DNA of 8,779 nucleotides from NCBI GenBank assembly GCA_022848785.1, contig JAJISK010000036.1, forward strand, positions 1-8,779. The letters run 5' to 3'. Origin of the DNA: Thermoplasmatota archaeon. Lineage in GTDB: Archaea > Thermoplasmatota > Thermoplasmata > RBG-16-68-12 > JAJISG01. A program made the position numbers and the translations under genes. The notes beneath the pieces were generated by a model. It was not told where the DNA came from and made no database searches. It saw only the letters and a list, made by a program, of their open reading frames with translations. Positions 1 through 6,662 of the stretch are shown here, piece by piece; position 1 is the stretch's first letter, and every line of letters begins with the position of its first letter.

Positions 1-863
1 TCCAGGGTCTCCTGCTTGGGCCGGAGGTCCGTCCGGGCGCTCCACCAGGCGTCCACGATGACCCGCCCGTGGAGGCGCCACATGCGCTCGTTGATCTGGC
101 GGAAGGGGGCGAAGTCCCGGCCGAAGGCCAGTGGGCCCAGATTCCCCTTTCGAGCGCGTTCGAGGAGGACCGGGATATCGTACCCGCCGATGTTGTACCC
201 GCTGAGCACGTCCGGGTCCTCCTTCTCCACCAAGGTGACGAAGTCCCGGAGAATCTCCCGTTCGCCCCCTCGGAGGGCCTGCGTTTCGATCTTGCCGTCG
301 GGACCCCGCATGGCGATGCCCAGGGTAAGGAGGTGTCCGTCCTCGATGCTGTTCTCGATGTCAAAGCTGAGGATTTTTAGGGGTGGGTTGAACGGCTCGC
401 ATGGCTCGAAGGAGGCGGCACGGAGCACGATCTCCGTTGTGTAGCCGCCTTCCGTCTCTTCCCCCTCGACCCGGAAGCAGGACCCCAGGTCCATGTCGTA
501 GATGAAGCGGTGGACGAAGGGGATGTCCGCCGCAAGGACCTCGCTCCCGAACTGCCGGGCCTTGTTTCGGTACTCCGGGGTCCGCCAGGGGTGCTGCATG
601 ACCACCTGGACACAAGCCTTCTTCTCCAACGGGGTCACCTCGAGCTCGACCTCCCGAAGCTCGACCACCTCGGAGTCCCGCTCGAAGGTGCCTCGGAGAG
701 ACTGCGGAGGTTCGACGACGTAGAAATAGGGGCGGAAACCCCGGTATTCCACGGTGATGGACCGTCCGTCTCGGGTCTTGCCGAAGAGCTCGATGACAGG
801 CTGCTCGTCATCCCCTTCCCGACGGTAGGAGGCAGCCAACAGCCGGACGTCGTGTGCCGTCAT
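1..863 (-). CDS. polB: Family B DNA polymerase, N-terminal part (runs off the left edge)
   Basis: Replicative or repair DNA-directed DNA polymerase of family B, of which only the first 287 residues are visible. The N-terminal domain aligns with that of euryarchaeal PolB: a PVIELF strand near residues 22-27, a FRPYFYV segment at 43-49, an HP(x)3P helix start at 91-96 and DIPF at 113-116. The 3'-5' exonuclease domain begins near residue 160. Exo I is FDIE at 167-170 (metal ligands D168, E170) and Exo II is YNIGGYD at 223-229 (N224, D229). Exo III and all polymerase motifs lie beyond position 1. The ATG at 863 follows the stop of the upstream GTPase gene by one base (TAACATG), and a GAGGT ribosome-binding site sits at 870-874 inside that gene, so the two are probably cotranscribed and translationally coupled. 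No frameshift or intein is seen in this part. Confidence 0.93.
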   Translation of the reverse strand, partial: MTAHDVRLLAASYRREGDDEQPVIELFGKTRDGRSITVEYRGFRPYFYVVEPPQSLRGTFERDSEVVELREVELEVTPLEKKACVQVVMQHPWRTPEYRNKARQFGSEVLAADIPFVHRFIYDMDLGSCFRVEGEETEGGYTTEIVLRAASFEPCEPFNPPLKILSFDIENSIEDGHLLTLGIAMRGPDGKIETQALRGGEREILRDFVTLVEKEDPDVLSGYNIGGYDIPVLLERARKGNLGPLAFGRDFAPFRQINERMWRLHGRVIVDAWWSARTDLRPKQETL

Positions 864-864
864 G

Positions 865-2055
865 TTACGACCTCGCAACGACGCGAATCACGTCGCCATC
901 CTGCAACTCGTAATCCTTACCCAGGACCCTCTTGGTCCGCGCATCCACCGCCCGGATGAAGTTGTCCCCGAGGTCGGTATGGACCTGGTATGCTAAGTCT
1001 CTTGTGACACTGCCGCGAGGCATCAGAAAAGCGTCCGGGAGGACGTTGCCGTCCTTGTCGGTCCAACGATTCTCGTCCTCCACGGGGAAGACCACGACCA
1101 TGCCCATCAGCTCGAACACGAGCTCCTCGAAGCTACGTTGGACACCCGTGAAACCGAACTGATCGAGGTAGGTTCGGATTTTCTCCAGAGCATCCTCCTG
1201 CCCCGTCGTCAGAGAGGAACCCGGCCGCGGAGTGAAGCCGGATGCGCCCGGGATGTAGTCCAGGAGGACCGCCTTGGCGGCGCGTCGCAGGGCAAGCTCA
1301 CACTCGGAACACGTCGGAATCACGCGGACATCCGGGAGATCCAAGAGGGACTGGAGGGCTGCCTGGGGGGCGATGTCGGCCTTGTTGGCCGCGAGGACCA
1401 TGGGCTTTCCGACGCGACGAAGCTGCCGGGCGACGGTCAAGAGCTCCTCCTCCTTCCAGCCACGCGGTGGTCCCTCCAGGTCTGCCTGTCGCAGAGCGAG
1501 CTGGACCTGTACCTCCCGGAATCCCAGGCCCGTCAGCCTGTCGGCGAGCAGTTTCACCAGGTCCTCCCCCTCCATTTCCGCACGTCGGGCCAACTTCTCC
1601 CACCCCTTCGCGAGGATGCCCGCCATCCAGTGGGCCAGCTCGTCTTCGAGGAGCTGCACGTCCTCCGTCGGATCGTGGTCCCCGAGAGACCCGATGTTGC
1701 CCTCGCGATCGGTGGACCCACTCGCATCCACTACGTGGATGAACGCGGAGGCCTGACGCAGGTCGTCCAGGAACCGATTTCCCAGGCCACGCCCGAGATG
1801 GGCCTCCGGAACGAGGCCCGCCACGTCCAGCAGGTCGAGGGGAACCAGACGAACGCCGTCCATGCACGGAGCGTTGTGCGGATCGCACGATGTGCCGAGG
1901 TCCGCGTGAGGACAGGGACGGGTGACGTGCGCGATGCCTCGATTGGGTTTGATGGTGGTGAAGGGGTACGACGCGATGTCGACGGGAGCGAGGGTGGCGG
2001 CCGCGAAGAACGTGCTCTTCCCGGCGTTGGGTTTTCCAACGATGCCTACCAGCAT
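865..2055 (-). CDS. Archaeal OBG/YchF-like TGS-domain GTPase
   Basis: Translation-factor-class P-loop GTPase of the OBG/YchF group (COG0012), 396 aa from the preferred start. Motifs in order: P-loop GKPNAGKST at 7-15, switch threonines near 33-34, G3 DVAGL at 77-81, a largely helical insertion about 126-195, G4 NKAD at 224-227, and a C-terminal TGS domain about 312-395. The G4 NKxD predicts GTP rather than the ATP preference of bacterial YchF, whose G4 is NxxE. An archaeal-type insertion between switch I and G3 holds three cysteines (C48, C57, C64). The family is linked to ribosomes in general; the exact role in archaea is not known to me. I chose the ATG at 2055 because a strong Shine-Dalgarno stretch lies immediately upstream. 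A GTG at 2070 would add five residues (MRREE), but it lies inside that site. The gene is first in a probable operon with PolB. Confidence 0.93.
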   Translation of the reverse strand: MLVGIVGKPNAGKSTFFAAATLAPVDIASYPFTTIKPNRGIAHVTRPCPHADLGTSCDPHNAPCMDGVRLVPLDLLDVAGLVPEAHLGRGLGNRFLDDLRQASAFIHVVDASGSTDREGNIGSLGDHDPTEDVQLLEDELAHWMAGILAKGWEKLARRAEMEGEDLVKLLADRLTGLGFREVQVQLALRQADLEGPPRGWKEEELLTVARQLRRVGKPMVLAANKADIAPQAALQSLLDLPDVRVIPTCSECELALRRAAKAVLLDYIPGASGFTPRPGSSLTTGQEDALEKIRTYLDQFGFTGVQRSFEELVFELMGMVVVFPVEDENRWTDKDGNVLPDAFLMPRGSVTRDLAYQVHTDLGDNFIRAVDARTKRVLGKDYELQDGDVIRVVARS

Positions 2056-2067
2056 CTCCTCCCTCCT
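2056..2067 (-). promoter_or_regulatory. Shine-Dalgarno site that decides the GTPase start
   Basis: On the minus strand the purine run AGGAGGGAGGAG directly precedes the ATG at 2055. AGGAGG is spaced six bases from the ATG. Using the in-frame GTG at 2070 would turn this site into coding sequence (Arg-Arg-Glu-Glu), so the shorter protein is preferred. Confidence 0.75.
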
Positions 2068-2085
2068 CACGGAGCGAGCCTGAGC

Positions 2086-2094
2086 CTATTAACC
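2086..2094 (-). promoter_or_regulatory. TATA-like box for the GTPase-PolB operon
   Basis: The minus strand reads AGGTTAATAGG across this AT-rich patch in otherwise GC-rich DNA. The usual archaeal spacing of about 26 nt would start transcription near 2064, leaving a leader of about ten bases that holds the ribosome-binding site. It is inferred from position and base composition only. Confidence 0.45.
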
Positions 2095-2133
2095 TCATGG
2101 GGGGGGTCGGCGAAGATAACGGGGTCGTCAAGG

Positions 2134-2141
2134 CCTTTAAC
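2134..2141 (+). promoter_or_regulatory. TATA-like box for phosphopantothenate synthetase
   Basis: CCTTTAAC lies about 26 bases before the TTG at 2164, the spacing expected for a leaderless archaeal transcript. It stands with the opposite-facing TTAATA box in one divergent promoter region of about 108 bp (2056-2163). Confidence 0.5.
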
Positions 2142-2163
2142 CTCGCGGGGGCTCTCCTCGTGC

Positions 2164-2943
2164 TTGAGTCCCTCCATCCCTCAGTCCCACCCTCGCTACC
2201 GCTCCCTCGCGACGAGGGAGAAGCTCGTGGCGGCGGCCGTGGAGGGGCTCGTGGCCTGGGAAGGACTCATTGCTCACGGGCGTGGAGAGGCATTTGATTA
2301 CCTGTTGGGGGAGCGCACCGTGCCGGAGGCCGAGGTCGCGGCCCGAGCCGCGGTGGCCTATCTGCTGCACGCCGACCACCCCGTTCTCTCCGTCAACGGC
2401 AACGTGGCGGTTCTGGCGGCCGACGAGGTCGGCGAGCTGGCGGCGGCCACGGGAGCCCGTGTCGAGGTAAACGTCTTCCATCGGACGGAAAAGCGGGTCG
2501 ACGCGCTCGTGACACGTTTGGAGGGGCGGGGGATTCCGGAGGTTCTGGGGAGGGATCCGGACGCCTCGCTCCCGGGTCTTGACCACCCTCGAGCCCTGTG
2601 TACCCGCGAGGGCATCTATGGAAGCGATGTCGTCCTTGTGCCGCTGGAGGATGGCGATCGGGCCGAGGCGTTGGTTGGGATGCGGAAAGCGGTCCTCTCG
2701 ATCGACCTGAACCCCCTGTCCCGGACGAATCAGGCTGCGACGGTGGCAGTCGTCGACGAGGTCGTCCGCGCGCTCCGGTTCATGGTGGCCTTCGCCCGGG
2801 AAGTGAAAGGACACCCGAAGGACGTCGAGACGGCGCGACGGGCGTACGAGAAACAGGCCAATCTGCGAGGCGTGCTTGGTGTCATCTGGAAGAACCTGGA
2901 GACGCGGACGAGGCCGGGGGAAAGGGCCGGTGACAACGTTTAA
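2164..2943 (+). CDS. 4-phosphopantoate--beta-alanine ligase (archaeal phosphopantothenate synthetase)
   Basis: Archaeal enzyme that joins 4-phosphopantoate to beta-alanine using ATP to give 4'-phosphopantothenate for coenzyme A. With pantoate kinase it replaces the bacterial PanC/PanK pair. The 259-residue protein matches the family (COG1701) end to end: SHPRY at 8-12, AHGRGEAFDYL at 37-47, SVNGN at 76-80, NVFHRTEKR at 103-111, GLDHPR at 138-143, LVPLEDGDRAEAL at 158-170, and SIDLNPLSRT at 179-188. The reading frame stays open upstream, through the antisense of the GTPase gene, so a naive caller would give a protein near 600 aa. The family alignment begins at residues 7-8, the only plausible start between the GTPase and that point is TTG 2164, and a TATA-like box lies 26 bases before it. 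The extra C-terminal residues 245-259 are charged and probably unstructured. pyrG follows after 36 bp. Confidence 0.93.
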   Translation: MSPSIPQSHPRYRSLATREKLVAAAVEGLVAWEGLIAHGRGEAFDYLLGERTVPEAEVAARAAVAYLLHADHPVLSVNGNVAVLAADEVGELAAATGARVEVNVFHRTEKRVDALVTRLEGRGIPEVLGRDPDASLPGLDHPRALCTREGIYGSDVVLVPLEDGDRAEALVGMRKAVLSIDLNPLSRTNQAATVAVVDEVVRALRFMVAFAREVKGHPKDVETARRAYEKQANLRGVLGVIWKNLETRTRPGERAGDNV

Positions 2944-2946
2944 ATC
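2938..2946 (+). promoter_or_regulatory. TATA-like box for pyrG, overlapping the upstream stop codon
   Basis: GTTTAAATC includes the TAA stop (2941-2943) of the phosphopantothenate synthetase gene. The predicted transcription start near 2967 would give a leader of about 13 bases before the pyrG ATG. Confidence 0.5.
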
Positions 2947-2979
2947 GCCTCCCGCCCATGTGAATTCCCCGTTGGGATT

Positions 2980-4575
2980 ATGAAATATGTCATTGTGACC
3001 GGCGGGGTCTTGTCCGGTTTGGGGAAGGGCATTACAACGTCCAGCATCGGCCGCAATCTCCAGAGCCGCGGCCTTTCCGTGACGGCCATCAAGATTGACC
3101 CCTACCTGAACGTGGATGCGGGGACGATGAACCCCTTCCAGCATGGGGAGGTCTTCGTGCTGGAGGACGGCGGCGAGGTCGACCTCGACCTGGGCAACTA
3201 CGAGCGGTTTCTGGACGTTAAGCTGAGTCGTGACCACAACATCACCACGGGGAAGGCGTACCTCGCGGCCATCGAGAAGGAGCGCCACGGGGACTACCTC
3301 GGAAGCACCGTCCAGATCATTCCCCACGTGACGGACGAGATCAAGCGGATGATCCGGGAGGCGGCCGAGTCGGCGGGGGTGGATGTCACCCTGGTCGAGA
3401 TTGGAGGCACCGTGGGCGACATCGAGTCCATGCCTTTTCTCGAGGCCATGCGGCAACTCTACATCGACGTGGGGAAGGAGAACTGCGTTTTCGTGCACAC
3501 GACCCTGGTTCCGATCCTTCCTGTGGTAGGCGAGGCCAAGACCAAGCCGACCCAGCACAGCGTGAGGGAGCTCCGGGCCGCGGGGATCCACCCCAGCGCC
3601 ATCGTGGCCCGCGCGCCCGTTGAGTTGGATGAGGACGTCAGGCGGAAAATCTCCCTCTTCTGTGATGTGCCGGTCGAGGGCGTCGTCAGCGCCCCGGATG
3701 CCGGCAACATCTACGAGGTTCCGCTGATCTTGGAACGGCAAGGCCTCACCGACTACCTCCTGAAAGAGATGGCCCTCGAAGGGACGTCGCCGGACCTGGA
3801 GGGATGGAAGGCCTTCGTGGAGCGCCTCCGGGACCCCGAGGGCGAGGTGGAGATCGCCCTCGTGGGCAAGTACACCCACCTCCAAGACTCCTACATCAGT
3901 CACCTGGAGGCCTTCCAACATGCCGGCGCCAAGGCCGACGCCCGCGTGAACATCCGGTGGGTCGAGAGCGTCGACCTGGAAGAGGACGGCGTGGGGCTCC
4001 TCGCAGGGGCGCAGGGCATCCTCGTCCCGGGCGGCTTCGGTGAGCGGGGCATCGAGGGCAAGATTCGGGCCATTCGGTACGCCCGGGAACAGGGAATCCC
4101 CTTCCAGGGGGTCTGCCTCGGTTTCCAGCTCGCCACCATCGAGTTCTCACGAAACGTCCTCGGACTGGAGGGGGCGAATAGCAGCGAGTTCGACCCCGAG
4201 ACACCCTACCCCGTCGTGGACCTGCTCCCGGAGCAGCAGGGGGTCGAGGACATGGGCGCCACGATGCGCCTGGGGGCCCACGAGGTGGTCATCGAGGAGG
4301 GGTCCAAGGCTCACGAACTCTACGGCAGCACGTCCGTCTACGAGCGCCATCGCCATCGATACGAAATCAACCCCTCCTTCCTGTCCAAGCTGGAGGGGGC
4401 CGGCCTCCGGTACGTCGCTCGGTCCGAGGACGGCCGACGGATGGACATCCTCGAGCTGGAAGGCCATCCTTACTTCCTCGCCTCGCAGTTCCATCCGGAG
4501 TTCAACTCCCGACCCCTACGCCCGTCCCCGATCCACTACGGACTGGTCCGGGCCGCGCTGGCCACCCAGGCCTGA
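2980..4575 (+). CDS. pyrG: CTP synthase (glutamine-hydrolysing)
   Basis: Cytosolic enzyme that makes CTP from UTP, ATP and glutamine, the last step of de novo pyrimidine nucleotide synthesis. The 531 aa length is full for the family. The N-terminal synthase (amidoligase) domain, about 1-265, has [12 protein letters not shown] at 7-18 (P-loop), [21 protein letters not shown] at 38-58 and [11 protein letters not shown] at 140-150. The C-terminal class I glutamine amidotransferase domain, about 290-525, has the oxyanion-hole loop PGGFGERG at 350-357, the nucleophile C379 in GVCLGFQ, and H505 and E507 in FHPEF completing the triad. All key residues are present, so the enzyme should be active with glutamine. 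The ATG at 2980 begins exactly at the conserved MKYVIVTGG. The gene has its own TATA-like box and follows a CoA-pathway gene whose product feeds a step that commonly uses CTP. Confidence 0.98.
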   Translation: MKYVIVTGGVLSGLGKGITTSSIGRNLQSRGLSVTAIKIDPYLNVDAGTMNPFQHGEVFVLEDGGEVDLDLGNYERFLDVKLSRDHNITTGKAYLAAIEKERHGDYLGSTVQIIPHVTDEIKRMIREAAESAGVDVTLVEIGGTVGDIESMPFLEAMRQLYIDVGKENCVFVHTTLVPILPVVGEAKTKPTQHSVRELRAAGIHPSAIVARAPVELDEDVRRKISLFCDVPVEGVVSAPDAGNIYEVPLILERQGLTDYLLKEMALEGTSPDLEGWKAFVERLRDPEGEVEIALVGKYTHLQDSYISHLEAFQHAGAKADARVNIRWVESVDLEEDGVGLLAGAQGILVPGGFGERGIEGKIRAIRYAREQGIPFQGVCLGFQLATIEFSRNVLGLEGANSSEFDPETPYPVVDLLPEQQGVEDMGATMRLGAHEVVIEEGSKAHELYGSTSVYERHRHRYEINPSFLSKLEGAGLRYVARSEDGRRMDILELEGHPYFLASQFHPEFNSRPLRPSPIHYGLVRAALATQA

Positions 4576-4581
4576 CCCAAA

Positions 4582-4590
4582 GTTGATAAG
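4582..4590 (+). promoter_or_regulatory. TATA-like box for aIF2-beta
   Basis: GTTGATAAG in the short gap after pyrG, centred about 26-27 bases before the GTG at 4613. This fits a leaderless mRNA and supports GTG 4613 over TTG 4607. Confidence 0.45.
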
Positions 4591-4612
4591 GCCACCCCCG
4601 AATGGTTTGGGT

Positions 4613-5227
4613 GTGCCCACCTATGAGGAACTCCTGGAGCGCGTCAAGAAGGAGCTCCCCGAGACCAGTATCTCCCGCGAGCGCTTCCAGGTCCCGGAGG
4701 CGGAGGTCCTCCTTGAGGGGCAGATCACGGTCCTCCGGAACTTCGCCGACATCGCCGATGCCATCAATCGCAAGCCCCAAGATGTCTTCGCGTTCCTCCT
4801 CAAGGAGCTGGGCACCTCGGGCAGCCTGGAGGAAAGGCGCGCGCTCTTCAAGGGGCGCCTCTCGGCCGACAAGATCAACAAGCGCATCCTGAGCTACGTC
4901 GACGAGTACGTCCTCTGCGCGGAGTGCAATCGACCCGATACCCACATCGTGAAGGAAGGGCGCATCGCCATCCTGCAGTGCGATGCCTGCGGAGCCCGCC
5001 GGTCCCTGCGGGTGATCAAGAAGGCGGCCAAGACGGAGGAGCCCATCCTGCAGACGGGTAAGACCTATGAGGTCATGATCCAGGACATCGGCAAGAAGGG
5101 GGACGGCGTCGCCCGCCGGGAGAACTACGTCATCTACGTCCCCGGGACCACCAAGGGCGTCGTAGTCAAGATTGAGGTGGAGAAGATCGTCGGAAACGTC
5201 GCCTTCGCGAAGCTCGTCCCGGAGTGA
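4613..5227 (+). CDS. Translation initiation factor aIF2-beta with C-terminal TRAM domain
   Basis: Beta subunit of the archaeal aIF2 heterotrimer, which brings initiator Met-tRNA to the small ribosomal subunit. The 204-residue protein has an N-terminal helix that contacts the gamma subunit (YEELLERVKKELPE, 4-17), the central alpha/beta domain about 30-95, and a zinc ribbon with C102, C105, C123 and C126. Beyond the standard protein, which ends near residue 140, lies a TRAM domain at about 147-204 (GKTYEVMIQDIG, GDGVAR, YVIYVPGTTKG). TRAM is an OB-like RNA-binding fold seen in RNA-modifying enzymes and small archaeal proteins; the aIF2-beta fusion is known in some euryarchaea. No in-frame ATG lies near the start. 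GTG 4613 (MPTYEEL) is preferred for its match to the family start and to the promoter; TTG 4607 (MGVPTYEEL) is the alternative. The gene ends one base before the protease gene. Confidence 0.95.
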   Translation: MPTYEELLERVKKELPETSISRERFQVPEAEVLLEGQITVLRNFADIADAINRKPQDVFAFLLKELGTSGSLEERRALFKGRLSADKINKRILSYVDEYVLCAECNRPDTHIVKEGRIAILQCDACGARRSLRVIKKAAKTEEPILQTGKTYEVMIQDIGKKGDGVARRENYVIYVPGTTKGVVVKIEVEKIVGNVAFAKLVPE

Positions 5228-5228
5228 C

Positions 5229-6179
5229 ATGGCCCGGGAGGGCTGGGCCATCCTGGCCCTGGCGGGCTTGCTCGTTGCGGCTCATCTCGTGGCGCTCACG
5301 CTGGCCGCTCCCTTTCTCGAGGCGGACGTCCGCGCCTTCCCGGATCCCAACGCCGTCACCAACGCGCTGTTTTACTTCATCCTCATCCTCGCCTTCACCG
5401 GGTTCGTCCTTTTCCTGGTCCGGAAGCGGCGGGAGGGCGTCCTGAAGTATCTGATCCTCGGGTCAATCACCATCACGATGCTCTTCGTGTTCTCGGTCCC
5501 CTTCGCTTTGGCCTTCGGCTTCCTTCCGGAACCCTGGGCGAGTCTCGCGGCCACCCAGGGGACCATCCTCCTCTCCTTCGGTCTGGCCTACGCCCTGTTG
5601 AAGTATCCGGAGTGGTGGGTGGTGGACGCCACGGGGTTCGCGGTGGCCGCCGGGGTCACCGCCATCATTGGCATCTCCTTCGGCATCCTCCCGGCCCTGG
5701 TCTTTCTCATCGGCCTTGCCATCTACGACGCCGTGGCCGTGTATCGGACGAAGCACATGATCGCGCTGGCCGATGCCGTCACAGGACTTCGCCTCCCCAT
5801 CCTTCTGGTGATCCCCAAGTCCCTCCCCTATTCCTTCCGGACCCAACCGGGGCTGCAGGAAGAGATCGACGCAGGGGAGGAGCGGGCAGCGATGTTCATG
5901 GGGTTGGGGGACATCATCATCCCGGGAATCCTGGTTGTCTCGGCCTTTGCAAACCTGGAGCCTCTGGTCACGATCCTGGGGGTGGACACGAACCTCCTGG
6001 TCGCCCTGGCGACCCTGCTTGGCACCCTCCTCGGGTTCACCCTCCTCATGCGGTTCGTGTTGGGTGGACGACCGCAGGCGGGCCTGCCCCTGCTGAACAC
6101 AGGAGCCATTCTGGCGTACCTCGCTTCGTATTACCTTCTGTACGGCGACCTCAACTTCGGCATCGTCCTCGGGTTTTGA
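5229..6179 (+). CDS. Presenilin/signal-peptide-peptidase-like intramembrane aspartyl protease
   Basis: Multi-pass membrane protein of 316 aa from the archaeal presenilin homologue group (COG3389/DUF1119, GxGD proteases, peptidase family A22). About nine hydrophobic segments can be picked out, near residues 7-29, 44-64, 73-98, 105-124, 134-152, 153-171, 184-195, 221-275 (two) and 290-315. The catalytic pair fits the family: D167 in the IYDAVAVY segment (YD motif) and D228 in GLGD at 225-228. The third family element, PAL, appears as GLPLLN at 285-290. The loop at 197-220 is polar and charged. Its natural substrates in archaea are unknown; relatives cleave type II membrane segments such as signal-peptide remnants. 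The ATG at 5229 comes one base after the aIF2-beta stop (TGACATG), with GGAG at 5221-5224 inside the upstream gene. No TATA-like box is seen, so it is probably cotranscribed with aIF2-beta. Confidence 0.9.
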   Translation: MAREGWAILALAGLLVAAHLVALTLAAPFLEADVRAFPDPNAVTNALFYFILILAFTGFVLFLVRKRREGVLKYLILGSITITMLFVFSVPFALAFGFLPEPWASLAATQGTILLSFGLAYALLKYPEWWVVDATGFAVAAGVTAIIGISFGILPALVFLIGLAIYDAVAVYRTKHMIALADAVTGLRLPILLVIPKSLPYSFRTQPGLQEEIDAGEERAAMFMGLGDIIIPGILVVSAFANLEPLVTILGVDTNLLVALATLLGTLLGFTLLMRFVLGGRPQAGLPLLNTGAILAYLASYYLLYGDLNFGIVLGF

Positions 6180-6198
6180 CCGGCCTCCTCCTGCCCTA

Positions 6199-6207
6199 AG
6201 CTTTATC
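6199..6207 (+). promoter_or_regulatory. TATA-like box for rpS8e
   Basis: AGCTTTATC in the 53-bp gap after the protease gene. Spacing predicts transcription from about 6228-6231, just before the ATG at 6233. A GGTGGG at 6222-6227 could instead act as a ribosome-binding site if transcription starts further upstream. Confidence 0.5.
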
Positions 6208-6232
6208 CCGCCAACGAACCTGGTGGGATGAG

Positions 6233-6622
6233 ATGGCCATCTGGCAGAAGCACTCGCGCCGCAAACCCAGCGGGGGCATGCGCCGCCCTCACGCCAAGAA
6301 GAAACGGCGGGAGATTGGACGAGAGCGCGAGTTCGCCACTGTTGGCTCGGAGCGCCGGAAAGTCATCCGGGTCCTCGGCGGTCGCCGGAAGGTTCGCCTC
6401 CTACGGGCGGAGTGGGCGGACCTCTTTGACCCCCAGACCGGCAAGACGGAGCGCACGCGCATCCTGTCGGTCAAGACCAATCCCGCAAACCCCAACTTCG
6501 TCACCCGGAACATCGTGACCCGCGGTGCGACAATCGAAACGGAGAACGGGATCGCCCGCGTTACTTCCCGACCCGGCCAAGTGGGGACGGTGCACGCCGT
6601 CCTTCTGACGGAGCCGGAGTAA
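6233..6622 (+). CDS. rps8e: 30S ribosomal protein S8e
   Basis: Archaeal/eukaryotic-type small-subunit ribosomal protein. The 129 aa length is usual for archaeal S8e. It opens with the conserved basic N-terminus (WQKHSRRKPSGG at 4-15, followed by KKKRREIGRE) and has the typical FATVG, VRLLRAEWADLFDP and NPANPNFVTRN segments (about 82-92). It ends with the beta-strand region GVIETE-like ATIETENGIARVTSRPGQVG. Strong positive charge at the N-terminus suits rRNA binding. The ATG at 6233 begins the conserved MAIWQ; an overlapping out-of-frame ATG at 6228 is not used. It is flanked by its own TATA-like box and by SRP19 40 bp downstream. Confidence 0.97.
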   Translation: MAIWQKHSRRKPSGGMRRPHAKKKRREIGREREFATVGSERRKVIRVLGGRRKVRLLRAEWADLFDPQTGKTERTRILSVKTNPANPNFVTRNIVTRGATIETENGIARVTSRPGQVGTVHAVLLTEPE

Positions 6623-6632
6623 GCCGCGACAC

Positions 6633-6641
6633 CCTTTTTAC
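6633..6641 (+). promoter_or_regulatory. TATA-like box for SRP19
   Basis: CCTTTTTAC in the 40-bp gap after rpS8e, centred about 26 bases before the GTG at 6663, again the leaderless arrangement. Confidence 0.5.
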
Positions 6642-6662
6642 CGCACTCGTCCTACGACCCGC

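Noticed and set aside
2056..2070. GTG 2070 as the start of the GTPase
   Set aside because: It is possible, but its first five codons coincide with a strong Shine-Dalgarno run serving the ATG at 2055, and homologues begin directly before the P-loop strand.
1138..2163. N-terminal extension of phosphopantothenate synthetase from the upstream GTG
   Set aside because: It is wholly antisense to the conserved GTPase plus the promoter region, has low-complexity shadow composition, and the family alignment begins just after TTG 2164.
2137..3921. 594-codon open frame on the minus strand
   Set aside because: It lies opposite two clearly conserved genes; the translation is rich in His, Arg, Asp and Gly as expected for a GC-rich antisense frame and shows no recognisable domain.
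4040..4612. Upstream extension of aIF2-beta through the end of pyrG
   Set aside because: The extension is a Ser/Arg/Pro-rich shadow of pyrG; the aIF2-beta family starts at about MPTYEEL.
4502..5251. 249-codon open frame on the minus strand
   Set aside because: It is the antisense of aIF2-beta, with no family resemblance.
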